Assembly: GCA_016191995.1 (NCBI GenBank)
Contig: JACPVA010000109.1
Span: forward strand, 1-35,638
DNA from: Burkholderiales bacterium
Lineage (GTDB): Bacteria > Pseudomonadota > Gammaproteobacteria > Burkholderiales > Burkholderiaceae_C
Direction of reading: 5' to 3'
DNA: 35,638 nt
A model generated the notes under the pieces. It did no database searches, was not told the origin of the DNA, and was given only the letters and a program-made list of their open reading frames with translations. Position numbers and translations under genes: made by a program. Below, piece by piece: positions 15,382 through 22,609 of this stretch; position 1 is the stretch's first letter; every line of letters begins with the position of its first letter.

Positions 15382-16088
15382 AAAGCCCGCGGGACCACCC
15401 CAAGGGCGAATGCCGCAGCGCGCAGCCCGAGGGTAGCCGCGTGCCCGCGTGGCTGGCCTGGGGCGCGCGCGGCGCGGCCGCGCTGGTGCTGGCCGCATCC
15501 AGCGGCTGCGTGTCGGTCGGCATCGGCGGCGACGTGGCCGCGCACGCGCAGCTCGCGCTGCACGACGCGTCGGCCACCCCGGTGGTCGCGCTGGCCGCGC
15601 CGATCGTTCCCGCGCTGCTCGTGCAGCCGCAGCCCGCGGGGGCGCTCGCCGACACGCAGGCCATCGCCTACTCGCGGCGCGCCCACGAGTTCGCGTTCTA
15701 CCAGCTCGCCTCGTGGACCGAGCGGCCGGTGCGCCAGCTGCCGCGCCTGCTGCAGCGGCGGCTGGAGGCGCGCGGCCTTGCCGGTGCGGTCGGCCTCCTC
15801 GGCGAGCCGCTGCGCGCCGACTGGCTGCTGTCGCTCGGCATCGACACCTTGCACCACGACGTCGCGGCGCCGCCGGGCAGCGGACGCGTGGCGATCACGG
15901 TCGACCTGTTCGACCGCCGCACGCGAGCGCGCGTCGCACGCCGCAGCTTCGAGGCGAGCATGCCGGCGGCCGAGGCCAACTCGGCGGCGGCGGCGCAGGC
16001 GATGTCGCAGGCCGTCGCCCGCGTCTTCGACGAGCTGCTGCCCTGGCTCGAGGCCGAGCTGCGCCGGGCAGCGCGATCGCCGGTCTGA
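15378..16088 (+). CDS. PqiC-like ABC-type transport auxiliary lipoprotein
   Basis: A 236-residue lipoprotein. The signal region ends 'VLAASSGC' with lipobox Cys44; there are no charged residues right after it that would forbid outer-membrane sorting. The mature domain has the family's opening 'YSRRAHEFAFYQLASWTERP', then 'LLQRRLEARGL' and a beta strand 'ADWLLSLGIDTLHHD', ending in a long helix 'AMSQAVARVFDELLPWLEAE'. This matches the PqiC/ABC-type transport auxiliary component family (DUF330), the outer-membrane lipoproteins that dock onto MCE needles. It starts inside the stop of the MCE gene (ATGA) and closes the operon. The signal sequence is long because of about 25 residues before the hydrophobic part; an internal GTG would shorten it. 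Confidence 0.8.
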   Translation: MKSPRDHPKGECRSAQPEGSRVPAWLAWGARGAAALVLAASSGCVSVGIGGDVAAHAQLALHDASATPVVALAAPIVPALLVQPQPAGALADTQAIAYSRRAHEFAFYQLASWTERPVRQLPRLLQRRLEARGLAGAVGLLGEPLRADWLLSLGIDTLHHDVAAPPGSGRVAITVDLFDRRTRARVARRSFEASMPAAEANSAAAAQAMSQAVARVFDELLPWLEAELRRAARSPV

Positions 16089-16370
16089 GCGGCAGCTCGG
16101 CGTCGTTCGGGTCGAGGACGCCGGCGCTCGCGCTGCGGCCCGCCTTGACTGACCATCGCCGGCCGGAGGAGGGCCGGCCGCCGACCTGCGCGCACAGCCC
16201 GCGCCACGGCCGTCGTGACGCCTCATCGCGGCCTTCATGCCCGCGTCCGTCTGCGTCGCCGACGCGCACCAAGCTCAGCTCGGGCGCCATTCGCCAAGCC
16301 CGGGCGCGCGGTGTCCATCGAGGAGATGAACGCCGCCAGCGCGGCCCAGGGGTCCCGGGCACGATGATCG
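16089..16370. other. Intergenic stretch between lipid-transport operon and vapBC
   Basis: About 280 bases. Apart from a possible antitoxin relic at 16291-16367 (listed separately), I see no gene and no T-run terminator. An imperfect GC-rich repeat 'GGCCGGAGGAGGGCCGGCC' near 16160 could form a small hairpin. Confidence 0.4.
16291..16367 (+). pseudogene. Possible antitoxin C-terminal relic
   Basis: One frame ending in TGA reads 'FAKPGRAVSIEEMNAASAAQ' and then four to five more residues. 'SIEEMNAAI' is a pattern I know from the C-terminal toxin-binding tail of AbrB/VapB-type antitoxins. No DNA-binding half precedes it, so if real it is only a tail. It lies directly before the intact vapB promoter, and a matching toxin fragment lies at 19107-19427. 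The assignment rests on a short stretch. Confidence 0.33.
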
Positions 16371-16419
16371 GACAAGGCTCAGGCTCAGGCTTGTCGGGAT
16401 GCCATTTCGGTGGCATTCT
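16371..16419 (+). promoter_or_regulatory. Candidate vapBC promoter with two palindromes
   Basis: Two inverted repeats lie side by side: GACAAG (16371-16376) with CTTGTC (16390-16395), and ATGCCA (16399-16404) with TGGCAT (16411-16416). A possible -35 box TTGTCG (16391-16396) and -10 box CATTCT (16414-16419) are 17 bases apart and overlap both palindromes. VapB-type antitoxins bind such palindromes to repress their own operon, so this is a likely autoregulatory operator. The boxes themselves are weak matches. Confidence 0.45.
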
Positions 16420-16426
16420 CCGTGCC

Positions 16427-16672
16427 ATGAAGACCACCATCGACGCGGCCGGCCGCATCGTCGTGCCCAAGGCCTTGCGCCAGGCATTCGGCCTCGAGGC
16501 CGGGCAATCCCTCGAAATCCGCGCGGGTGACGGGCGCCTCGAAATCGAGGTCGCGGCCACGCCCATGAAGCTGCACAAGCGTGGCAAGGGCGTGGTGGCC
16601 GTCCCCGACGCGGAACTCCCGACACTGACTGCCGACCAGGTGCGCGACACCTTGGAGCGCGTGCGGCGATGA
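16427..16672 (+). CDS. vapB: AbrB-type antitoxin (VapB)
   Basis: An 81-residue protein with an N-terminal swapped-hairpin AbrB/SpoVT DNA-binding domain: 'TTIDAAGRIVVPKALRQAFG' followed by 'LEAGQSLEIRAGDGRLEIEV'. The C-terminal third (about 62-81, 'LPTLTADQVRDTLERVRR') is the expected toxin-binding tail. It should neutralise the PIN toxin encoded next and repress the operon through the palindromes just upstream. No ribosome site is visible before its ATG, and the candidate -10 box ends only seven bases before the start, so the mRNA could be leaderless. Its stop overlaps the toxin start by four bases. Confidence 0.85.
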   Translation: MKTTIDAAGRIVVPKALRQAFGLEAGQSLEIRAGDGRLEIEVAATPMKLHKRGKGVVAVPDAELPTLTADQVRDTLERVRR

Positions 16673-17073
16673 AGGCGGCCGACACCAGCGTGGTGGTCGC
16701 CGCGTTCGCATCCTGGCACGAGCGTCACGAGTCGGCGCGGCGGGGGCTCGATGGCGCGGTGCGGCTGATCGAGCACTGCGCGCTCGAGACCTACTCGGTC
16801 CTCACGCGCCTGCCACCGCCGCACCGGAGCCCCGGGGACGTGGCGCGCGACTTCATTCGGGCTCGGTTCGAGCAGCCGTTCCTGCGCATGGGTGCGCCGG
16901 CCTATCGCGCCTTCGTGCTCGGCCTGCCGGAACGGGCCGTATCCGGCGGCGCCGCCTACGACGCCCTCGTGGCCGCCACGGCGGCGGCGTTCGGCGCGGA
17001 ACTCCTCACTTGCGATCGTCGCGCAGCGGCGGTCTACGAGAGCTACGGCGTGCGCGTCAGGTTCCTGGCTTGA
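16669..17073 (+). CDS. vapC: PIN-domain ribonuclease toxin (VapC)
   Basis: A 134-residue PIN-domain protein, the usual length for VapC. The acidic metal-binding residues are in place: Asp5 in 'ADTSVVVAAF', Glu40 in 'HCALETYSVL', Asp98 in 'AAYDALVAATAAAFG' and Asp116 in 'LLTCDRRA'. The family cuts specific tRNA or rRNA sites when freed from its antitoxin. It is intact, and it starts within the vapB stop (ATGA), so it is made only with VapB. The Arg/Phe/Leu ending 'VRVRFLA' fits the last strand of the fold. Confidence 0.87.
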   Translation: MKAADTSVVVAAFASWHERHESARRGLDGAVRLIEHCALETYSVLTRLPPPHRSPGDVARDFIRARFEQPFLRMGAPAYRAFVLGLPERAVSGGAAYDALVAATAAAFGAELLTCDRRAAAVYESYGVRVRFLA

Positions 17074-17322
17074 GCGCCGAGGATTGCCGATTCTCGGCGA
17101 CGTCGAACCCTCCCCCCGGAAGATCTGCGCCATCCCGCGCTGGATCCGCGTGACGGCGCCGCCGTGGCGCTCCGGCGGCTCCCGGCTGGCTTGCGCGGTG
17201 CACAGCGTCGCGGGGCCGTGGATCGTGCGCGGGCGGAACCGACGCCGCGCACGCGTGTCCACCACCTCGGTGGCCCGACCACGGACTAGGCGCGGGCCCG
17301 GCCTGTCGATGTCCAGGCCCCT
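17074..17322. other. Intergenic region
   Basis: A 249-base stretch between vapC and the reductase gene. No gene was recognised on either strand; open frames exist because stop codons are rare at this GC content. The promoter of the reductase gene should lie here. Confidence 0.35.
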
Positions 17323-18366
17323 ATGCCGATGACCTCCGATCGCACGCCCCACGCCCCGCCCTGGCCCGGACCCGTCCCCTTCGCGGTCGCTACGCCCGAG
17401 ACCGCCGCGGGTGCCACTGCGCCCCTGCCCGTACCTTGGGCCAGCCTGCGCGCACCTTCGCGCCGTCGGCTGCTGCTGGCCGCCGCGTCGGCCGCCTGGG
17501 GCCTGCCGCGGCCGCTGCGGGCCGCGGCGCCGGCCGCGCTGCACAAGCCCATCCCCGCCAGCGGCGAGCGGCTTCCCGCCATCGGGCTGGGCAGCTGGAT
17601 CACGTTCAACGTCGGCGACGATCCGCAGGGCCGCGCCGGCGTGACCGCGGTGCTGCGCGCCTTCGTCGAGGCCGGCGGCGGCATGCTGGACTCGTCGCCG
17701 ATGTACGGCTCGTCGCAGGCCGTGATCGGCGACGCGCTGACGCGCCTGGGGCGCCCGCCGGGCGTGTTTGCGGCCGACAAGGTGTGGACCAGCTCGGCCG
17801 CGCGCGGCTCCGGGCAGGCCGAGGCGTCGCGCCGCCTGTGGGGCGTGCCGCACTTCGACCTGCTGCAGGTGCACAACCTGCTGGCGTGGGAGGCGCAGCT
17901 GCCGATGCTGCGCGAGATGCAGGCCGCCGGCCGGGTACGCTACGTCGGCATCACGACCTCCGAAGGGCGCCGCCACGATACCTTCGAGCAGATCATGCGC
18001 CGCGAGCGGCTGGACTTCGTGCAACTGACCTACAACCCGGCCGACCGCGTGGCCGAGCGCCGGCTGCTGCCGCTGGCGACCGAGCGTGGCCTCGCCGTCA
18101 TCGCCAACCGGCCGTTCCGCCAGGGCGCGCTGCTGCATGCGCTGGCGCCACACCCGCTGCCGGGGTTCGCCGGCGAGCTCGGCTGCGACGGCTGGGCGCA
18201 GCTGGTGCTGAAGTTCATCGTCTCGCACCCGGCCGTGACCTGCGCGATCCCGGCGACCTCGCGCGTCGACCACCTGCGCCAGAACATGCGCGCGGCGCTG
18301 GGGCCGATGCCCGATGCGGCACTGCGCGAGCGCATCGCCGCGCAGGTCCGGTCGCTCGTCGGCTGA
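17323..18366 (+). CDS. Tat-exported aldo/keto reductase family protein
   Basis: A 347-residue protein with a twin-arginine type signal: 'SRRRLLLAAASAAWG' at about 46-60, followed by a small-residue cleavage region. The mature part is a TIM-barrel aldo/keto reductase. Asp123 and Tyr128 lie in 'MLDSSPMYGSS', Lys153 in 'AADKVW' and His184 in 'LLQVHNLL', giving the complete catalytic tetrad. Later blocks are 'VRYVGITTSEGR', 'FVQLTYNPADR' and 'HPAVTCAIPATSRVDHLRQN'. A Tat signal fits export of a folded, NADP-loaded enzyme. About 45 residues precede the Tat motif, unusually long; the ATGs at 17323 and 17329 are the only in-frame starts I find, and neither has a good ribosome site. The substrate is unknown. 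The following membrane-protein gene begins 24 bases later. Confidence 0.8.
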   Translation: MPMTSDRTPHAPPWPGPVPFAVATPETAAGATAPLPVPWASLRAPSRRRLLLAAASAAWGLPRPLRAAAPAALHKPIPASGERLPAIGLGSWITFNVGDDPQGRAGVTAVLRAFVEAGGGMLDSSPMYGSSQAVIGDALTRLGRPPGVFAADKVWTSSAARGSGQAEASRRLWGVPHFDLLQVHNLLAWEAQLPMLREMQAAGRVRYVGITTSEGRRHDTFEQIMRRERLDFVQLTYNPADRVAERRLLPLATERGLAVIANRPFRQGALLHALAPHPLPGFAGELGCDGWAQLVLKFIVSHPAVTCAIPATSRVDHLRQNMRAALGPMPDAALRERIAAQVRSLVG

Positions 18367-18390
18367 TCCTGACCAGAATACGTTGGCGCG

Positions 18391-19077
18391 ATGGTCGAGT
18401 GGAGCCGCTACCGGCTCGAGGACTTCCTGCTGTTCTCGGCGTCGACCTACCAGCGCCTGTTCGAGCTGCACAACGCCGCCTGGTGGCCGGCGCAGCTGCT
18501 GGCGCAGGCGCTGGGCGCGGCCGTCGTGTGGGCGGCCTGGCGGCGCCCGTCGCGGCTCGCCGCGCGCGGGGTCTGGGCGGCGCTGGCCGCCGCCTGGCTG
18601 ATGGTGGCCTGGGCCTGGCATCTGCAGCGTTTCGCCAGCGTACAGTGGGCGGCGCCGTGGTTCGCCGCGGGCTTCGCCGTGCAGGCCGCCGCGATGCTCG
18701 CCTGGGCGCTGCACCCGGCCTGTGGGCGGCTGTGGGCGCGGCCGGCCCGCGCGCGGATCGGGCTGGCCATCGCCGGTATCTCGCTCGTCGCCTGGCCGGC
18801 GTTGCCGCTGGCACTCGGGCGGCCGATCGCGCAGGCCGAATGGTTCGGCCTCATGCCCGACCCGACCGTGCTGCTGACGCTGGCGGTGCTGCTGCTGCGG
18901 CCTGCACCGGCCTGGCTGTGGCCGCTGCCGCTGGCCTGGTGCGCGGCGACCGGCGCCACGCTGTGGCCGATGCAGGCCCCGCACGCGCTGCTGGCGCCGC
19001 TGGTGGCCGTGGTCGCGCTGGCGACGGCCTTTGCGGCGCGCGCGCCGCGCGCGGCGCGCCCCGGCGACCGTCGCTGA
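18391..19077 (+). CDS. DUF6064-type integral membrane protein
   Basis: A 228-residue inner-membrane protein with about six to seven hydrophobic helices. The N-terminus 'LEDFLLFSASTYQRLFELHN' followed by 'AAWWPAQLLAQALG' is what I recall from the DUF6064 family. Other hydrophobic segments run about 47-70, 82-105, 125-142, 152-170, 173-190 and 195-215. The family's activity is unknown. It starts 24 bases after the Tat-type reductase stop, and the two are probably co-transcribed. Its C-terminal Arg/Ala-rich tail ends right before the broken toxin gene. Confidence 0.7.
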   Translation: MVEWSRYRLEDFLLFSASTYQRLFELHNAAWWPAQLLAQALGAAVVWAAWRRPSRLAARGVWAALAAAWLMVAWAWHLQRFASVQWAAPWFAAGFAVQAAAMLAWALHPACGRLWARPARARIGLAIAGISLVAWPALPLALGRPIAQAEWFGLMPDPTVLLTLAVLLLRPAPAWLWPLPLAWCAATGATLWPMQAPHALLAPLVAVVALATAFAARAPRAARPGDRR

Positions 19078-19106
19078 CCGGGCCACGCCTGCGCGAGCGG
19101 CCGCGC

Positions 19107-19427
19107 TTGCGCCAGGAGAATCGCGCCCTCGACCGGCCCGCCTTCGTGCCGCCGGTGGCGATCGTCGAAGCCGTGAGGGGGCGGTCGTCCCGCTACGGGC
19201 CGCCGCGCGGCCGGACGGCCGAGGCGCTGGCGCTGTCGCCGCGCAGCATGGCGCTCGTCGTCGACCGGGCCGAGCTGCTGCTGCGGGCGCCGCGGCGATT
19301 CGCCCCGGGCGGCGTCGATATCGCCGACTGCGTGATCGAGCCAATCGCAAAAGCCCAGGAATGCGAGACGTCCGTGACGTTCGATGCGGGCACCGTCGAG
19401 GCCGCCGGCATCACGCCGGTCCCATGA
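19107..19427 (+). pseudogene. PIN-domain toxin remnant, N-terminus missing
   Basis: This frame reads 'PAFVPPVAIVEAVRGRSSRY', 'TAEALALS', 'AELLLRAPRRFAPGGVDIAD', 'CVIEPIAKAQECETSVTFDA' and 'GITPVP' to a TGA. It is the middle and end of a VapC: the 'FV.LVVLVELVWVL' helix with its acidic Glu, the 'G..DFADCLI' block with the third Asp, and 'C..TVTFD' with the fourth. The first strand with the initial catalytic Asp (L-D-T-N-V) is absent, and there is no start codon ahead of the homologous part. Upstream it meets the end of the DUF6064 gene after about 30 bases. The toxin can no longer be active. No antitoxin gene directly precedes it. Confidence 0.65.
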
Positions 19428-19817
19428 CGGCAGCGCTCGGCGAGGGCCTACGAGCGCACGGCCGCCGTCGAAGGCGATCGCCTCGCGGGGGCCAGCCCTG
19501 CCTTGCCAGCTTCAGAGGCGGGGCGCGGGAGGTCGGCTGCGCAGCGTCAGCGGTCCGTCGGCCGCGCTGGTCGAGCTCACGGTGTCGGCCGCATCGCGAT
19601 CGCTGAGGCGGCTGGCTAGGCGCTACGTGGCTGACCGGTCCTGAAGGTACTGCCGACCTTCAGGAGGTGACGGGGCCGCCACCGCGCATCACTGCGACCG
19701 AGTGCTCGCTGCTCCGGTCCGCCTACTCACCCAATCGACCCTTCAGAGACATACGTGGTCGTGAACTCGTCGCTCCGAAGCGGCCTGTCGCGCATGCACT
19801 AGGCGCCAAACGAAGCG
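19428..19817. other. Non-coding stretch with a strong hairpin
   Basis: About 390 bases with stop codons in several frames and lower GC around 19690-19760, unlike the coding regions. The one clear structure is the 10-bp inverted repeat at 19639-19665. No gene was recognised. Confidence 0.5.
19639..19665. repeat. Perfect 10-bp inverted repeat
   Basis: TCCTGAAGGT (19639-19648) and ACCTTCAGGA (19656-19665) are exact reverse complements around a seven-base loop. No T-run follows, so a simple intrinsic terminator is unlikely. It could be an operator for a dimeric regulator or an RNA hairpin. Confidence 0.7.
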
Positions 19818-20225
19818 ATGCGCCTGACGCCAGAGGCGGCGTTCCTCGGCCTCGAGACCTTACGCCCGATGGTGGTCGCCGGTCTCGAGATGCAGGCGCA
19901 CATGTGCCTGCTCTTCCTCGACTGGCCGGCGCAGATCGACCCGCATCACTTCGAGATCAACCTGGAGCGCGACCCGGCCGAGATGGAGCAGGTGTTGCAC
20001 TTCACCTGCACGTCGGGCCTCATGCAGGTGCGGATGCGCTTGCACGCACCGGCGGCCACCTCCGCGAACGGCCGCGCCGGTGGCTGCACGCTGCCCGTTC
20101 GGGCACGGCTGACGGCTCAAGCGGCCGCCTGCTCGGCAACTGTCGACAACGTGTCGGGCCAGTGCGGCTCGGGCCGCGGCACCGGCGCGCCGTCGTCGAG
20201 CAAGAGTTGCAACACCGCCGCGTAG
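19818..20225 (+). CDS. Hypothetical protein, possibly truncated
   Basis: A 135-residue frame. The first 75 or so residues have good coding composition ('LETLRPMVVAGLEMQAHMC', 'IDPHHFEINLERDPAEMEQV'). After 'RMRLHAPAA' the sequence becomes Ala/Ser/Thr-rich low-complexity, and it runs antisense into the last 109 bases of the ankyrin gene. I think the N-terminal part is or was real and the tail is read-through after a break. No domain is recognised. The ribosome site is weak. Confidence 0.35.
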   Translation: MRLTPEAAFLGLETLRPMVVAGLEMQAHMCLLFLDWPAQIDPHHFEINLERDPAEMEQVLHFTCTSGLMQVRMRLHAPAATSANGRAGGCTLPVRARLTAQAAACSATVDNVSGQCGSGRGTGAPSSSKSCNTAA

Positions 20226-21685
20226 TCGCCGCCGGGTACCGGTTCGTTGACACCCGCGTGCAGGCAACTGCCGAGCGCATCGCCGCCGTAGCCGTTGCGC
20301 TCGTTCCAGCGCGCGCCGTGCTCGAGCAGCAGCGCAACCATCTCGGCATCACCGCGAAAAGCTGCCTGGTTGAGCGCGCTCGCGTCCCACGGCCCGGGTA
20401 CCGACGCTGGCCAGCCGAGCGCGAACATCAGCCGCACCGACGCGATCTGTCCGCGTTGCGCCTGCTCGGGCAGCAGGCGCAGGTCCGTCGGGCCGAGTTG
20501 CTTCAATAGCCCGGGCTGCTCTACGAGCGCGGCGCGCGCGCTGCGTTCATCGGCCGCAGCGCAGGCGGCGAGGAAGCGCGACGGCAGGTCGTGCGCGGGC
20601 GCCGCATGGCCGATCGCTGCGAGCCAGGCGACGACATCCGCACGGCCCACACGCTCTGCGTGCCAGGCCACGGCGAGGCCGTGGCCGTCGTGCGCGGCCG
20701 GGTCGGCACCGGCGGACACGAGCGCCTGCACGAACGTCAGGCCGCGGCCGCGCATCAGCGCGTGGTGCAGAGGCCGCGTGCCGGTGCTGGGGGAGAGCTC
20801 GTTCGCATCGGCACCGAGCGCGAGCGCCTGCTGCAGGCCCGGCAGGTCGTCGTGGTCGAGCTGGCGGAACAGCGCGTTGGTGCCGGGCCAGCGCGCACCG
20901 GCCTGCACCAGCGCGTCGAGGATCGAACGGTCGGCCTGCTCGGTGGCGTGGTACAGCGACTCGTTGTCGTTGGGGTCTGCGCCGGCGGCCAGCAGCGCGC
21001 GGACGATCTCGCCGTCGCCGGCATGCGCCGTGGCGCCGTAGAGCGCCGGCAGGGGTTGGTCAGCGCCCGGCACGCTCAGTTTGGTGTTGGCATCTGCCCC
21101 GTGCGCGAGCAGCCAGCGCACCGTGGCGCGCAGCCCGTCGCGGCACGCGGCGATGCGCCCCAGGCCCGAGAACGCGGCGATCGCGATCGGCGGCGCGGCC
21201 AGCGGCGGCAGCGGCTCGTGCACCCGCGACAGCGGCAGCAGGCGCTGCACGGTTGCGAGGTCACCACAGGCGAGCGCGAGTACGAGCGCCGCGTCGCGTT
21301 GTGCCAGCGCACGCGTGTGCGCCAGCGCCCAAGCGCGCTCGGGCCGCGGCCGGCGGTAGCCCTGACCGATCGCCCACGTCAGCCAGGCGGCGACGAATCC
21401 GGCATCGTCGGCCGCGCGGGCGCGGCGTCGCTCGACCTCCTCGACCAACACCGGCCAGCTCGCGAACCCATACTCGCGCGCAAGCACCAGTTGCGCCTGC
21501 GCGAGCGGGGCCCCGACATCGACACGGTACGGTGCCGCGCGCTGCAGCGCCGCGGCGTCGCCCCGCTTGAGCGCACGATGGAGATCCCGCGCCTGGCGGC
21601 GCAGATGGTCGAGGTGGGGGTGGTCGGGCAGAACGCCCGGGCGGCGTTCCGACGGCGCGGCCGAAGAGGAAGTGGAGTCAGGCAT
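20117..21685 (-). CDS. Ankyrin-repeat protein
   Basis: A 522-residue soluble protein without a signal peptide. The N-terminus contains 'LAREYGFASWPVLVEEVE', a segment typical of bacterial ankyrin proteins. Ankyrin repeats run through most of the rest: 'ATVRWLLAHGADAN', 'EIVRALLAAGADPN', 'SILDALVQAGARWP', 'GLQQALALGADANE', 'TFVQALVSAGADPAAHDGHG' and, near the end, 'EMVALLLEHGARWNERNGYG' and 'AVLQLLLDDGAPVPRPEPH'. Ankyrin stacks bind other proteins; no partner is identifiable. The start at 21685 is firm: GGAGG lies four bases upstream. The 3' end overlaps the doubtful plus-strand gene at 19818-20225. Confidence 0.85.
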   Translation of the reverse strand: MPDSTSSSAAPSERRPGVLPDHPHLDHLRRQARDLHRALKRGDAAALQRAAPYRVDVGAPLAQAQLVLAREYGFASWPVLVEEVERRRARAADDAGFVAAWLTWAIGQGYRRPRPERAWALAHTRALAQRDAALVLALACGDLATVQRLLPLSRVHEPLPPLAAPPIAIAAFSGLGRIAACRDGLRATVRWLLAHGADANTKLSVPGADQPLPALYGATAHAGDGEIVRALLAAGADPNDNESLYHATEQADRSILDALVQAGARWPGTNALFRQLDHDDLPGLQQALALGADANELSPSTGTRPLHHALMRGRGLTFVQALVSAGADPAAHDGHGLAVAWHAERVGRADVVAWLAAIGHAAPAHDLPSRFLAACAAADERSARAALVEQPGLLKQLGPTDLRLLPEQAQRGQIASVRLMFALGWPASVPGPWDASALNQAAFRGDAEMVALLLEHGARWNERNGYGGDALGSCLHAGVNEPVPGGDYAAVLQLLLDDGAPVPRPEPHWPDTLSTVAEQAAA

Positions 21686-22089
21686 GAGGCCTCCCAGTCA
21701 CAGGGCCTGCGATCCGCGCGGTTCAGGCCGACTGAGGGCATCGAGAGCGCCCCGCAGGGCATCTCAGCTCAGGTAGGTTCAAGCCTGCCCGCGGATCCGG
21801 GGGCGCCCTGAACGCGCCGTGCGCCGGATCCTACAGCGCGCCGGGGCAGTCGGGTGCGCCGCAGTGGCAGGCCAGGGACACACGACCTGAACAGGCTGCG
21901 AGGGTGGACAGCAGTCGTTCGCCACCGACGGTTCATGGCCGACCGCGTGAGTTCGCCGGATCGCCAGGTAGCTGACCTTCGTCCCGGCACCATCGCCCGC
22001 GGCTGTCGGCTGTCGGCCGCGGCCTCGAACTCACGACATCGGCCATCAAGAGTCGTTCACGACCGGCCGCTGTCGGGTTGGCCGGCCCG
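21686..22089. other. Intergenic stretch next to an IS remnant
   Basis: About 400 bases with no recognisable gene. The sequence near 21900-22080 has mixed composition and short repeated words (for example 'GCTGTCGG' three times), consistent with decayed mobile DNA. The left promoter region serves the ankyrin gene. Confidence 0.4.
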
Positions 22090-22605
22090 GTGCAAACTCG
22101 GCCTCGTCACCAGGGCTGCCAGCCGCTGCATGAACTCCAGCGGGCTCATAACCAGGTGCGTGGTGCCGTCGCGCCAGGGTGTCTTGAGCTCGAGCTCAAC
22201 CTGCCCGGCGGCGTTGACTTGCGCCCGTTCATCGGACAGCGCCGGCCGCGTGATGTAGCGGCACAGCTGCTCCAGCCGCTCGCGGTCTTGGGCTTGCACC
22301 CGCACTGCGGCGTGCAGGCTGAATCCGTCGATGTCGGCGCACAGAGGCTGGCGCGCCCAGTCTTCGCGCGGCATCGCGCCTCGCAGGGTCAGCACCTTCT
22401 GCCCGGCGCGGGGCCCAAACGCGATGCGGTAGGTGACCGCCGCCGCCTGCAGCGGCCGCAGCGTGCGCGCCTCCTCGCCGTCGGCGTCGGAGTCGGCTAG
22501 GTAGGTCTGCCCCATCTCCTCGACCAGCACGCCCCGTCGCGTGAGCGTCTTCAAAGGCCGGGTGATGACGGTCTGCAGCAGCGCATGCAGTTCGTCGTCG
22601 GTGGG
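22090..22605 (-). mobile_element. IS91-family transposase remnant (middle part)
   Basis: About 172 residues of an IS91-type (Y2, rolling-circle) transposase. Recognisable blocks are 'DELHALLQTVITRPLKTLTR', 'TYRIAFGPRAGQKVLTLRGA', 'DGFSLHAAVRVQAQDRERLE', 'LCRYITRPALSDERA' and 'PLEFMQRLAALVTRPSLH'. In complete members the last block is followed by 'LIRFHGVLAPN' and a Zn-ribbon tail; here it stops at 'SLH'. The N-terminal zinc-binding and catalytic start is also missing. The right end is sharp: three bases past the first homologous codon the plus-strand stress-protein homology begins. It is inactive. A C-terminal piece of the same family lies at 24232-24513. Confidence 0.75.
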
Positions 22606-22609
22606 CGCA

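Noticed and set aside
17043..17282. A small minus-strand gene between vapC and the reductase
   Set aside because: Its composition is nearly all Arg, Ser and Ala, it overlaps the end of vapC, and it has no start signal.
15895..19350. A minus-strand open frame of about 1150 codons
   Set aside because: It is Arg/Pro/Gly-rich with no domain, and lies antisense to PqiC, vapBC and the reductase, which are all clearly real. It is open only because stop codons are rare at this GC content.
22541..22609. The ATG at 22541 as the true start of the stress protein
   Set aside because: The 23 codons it adds are antisense to the transposase remnant and look nothing like the first strand of a UspA protein.
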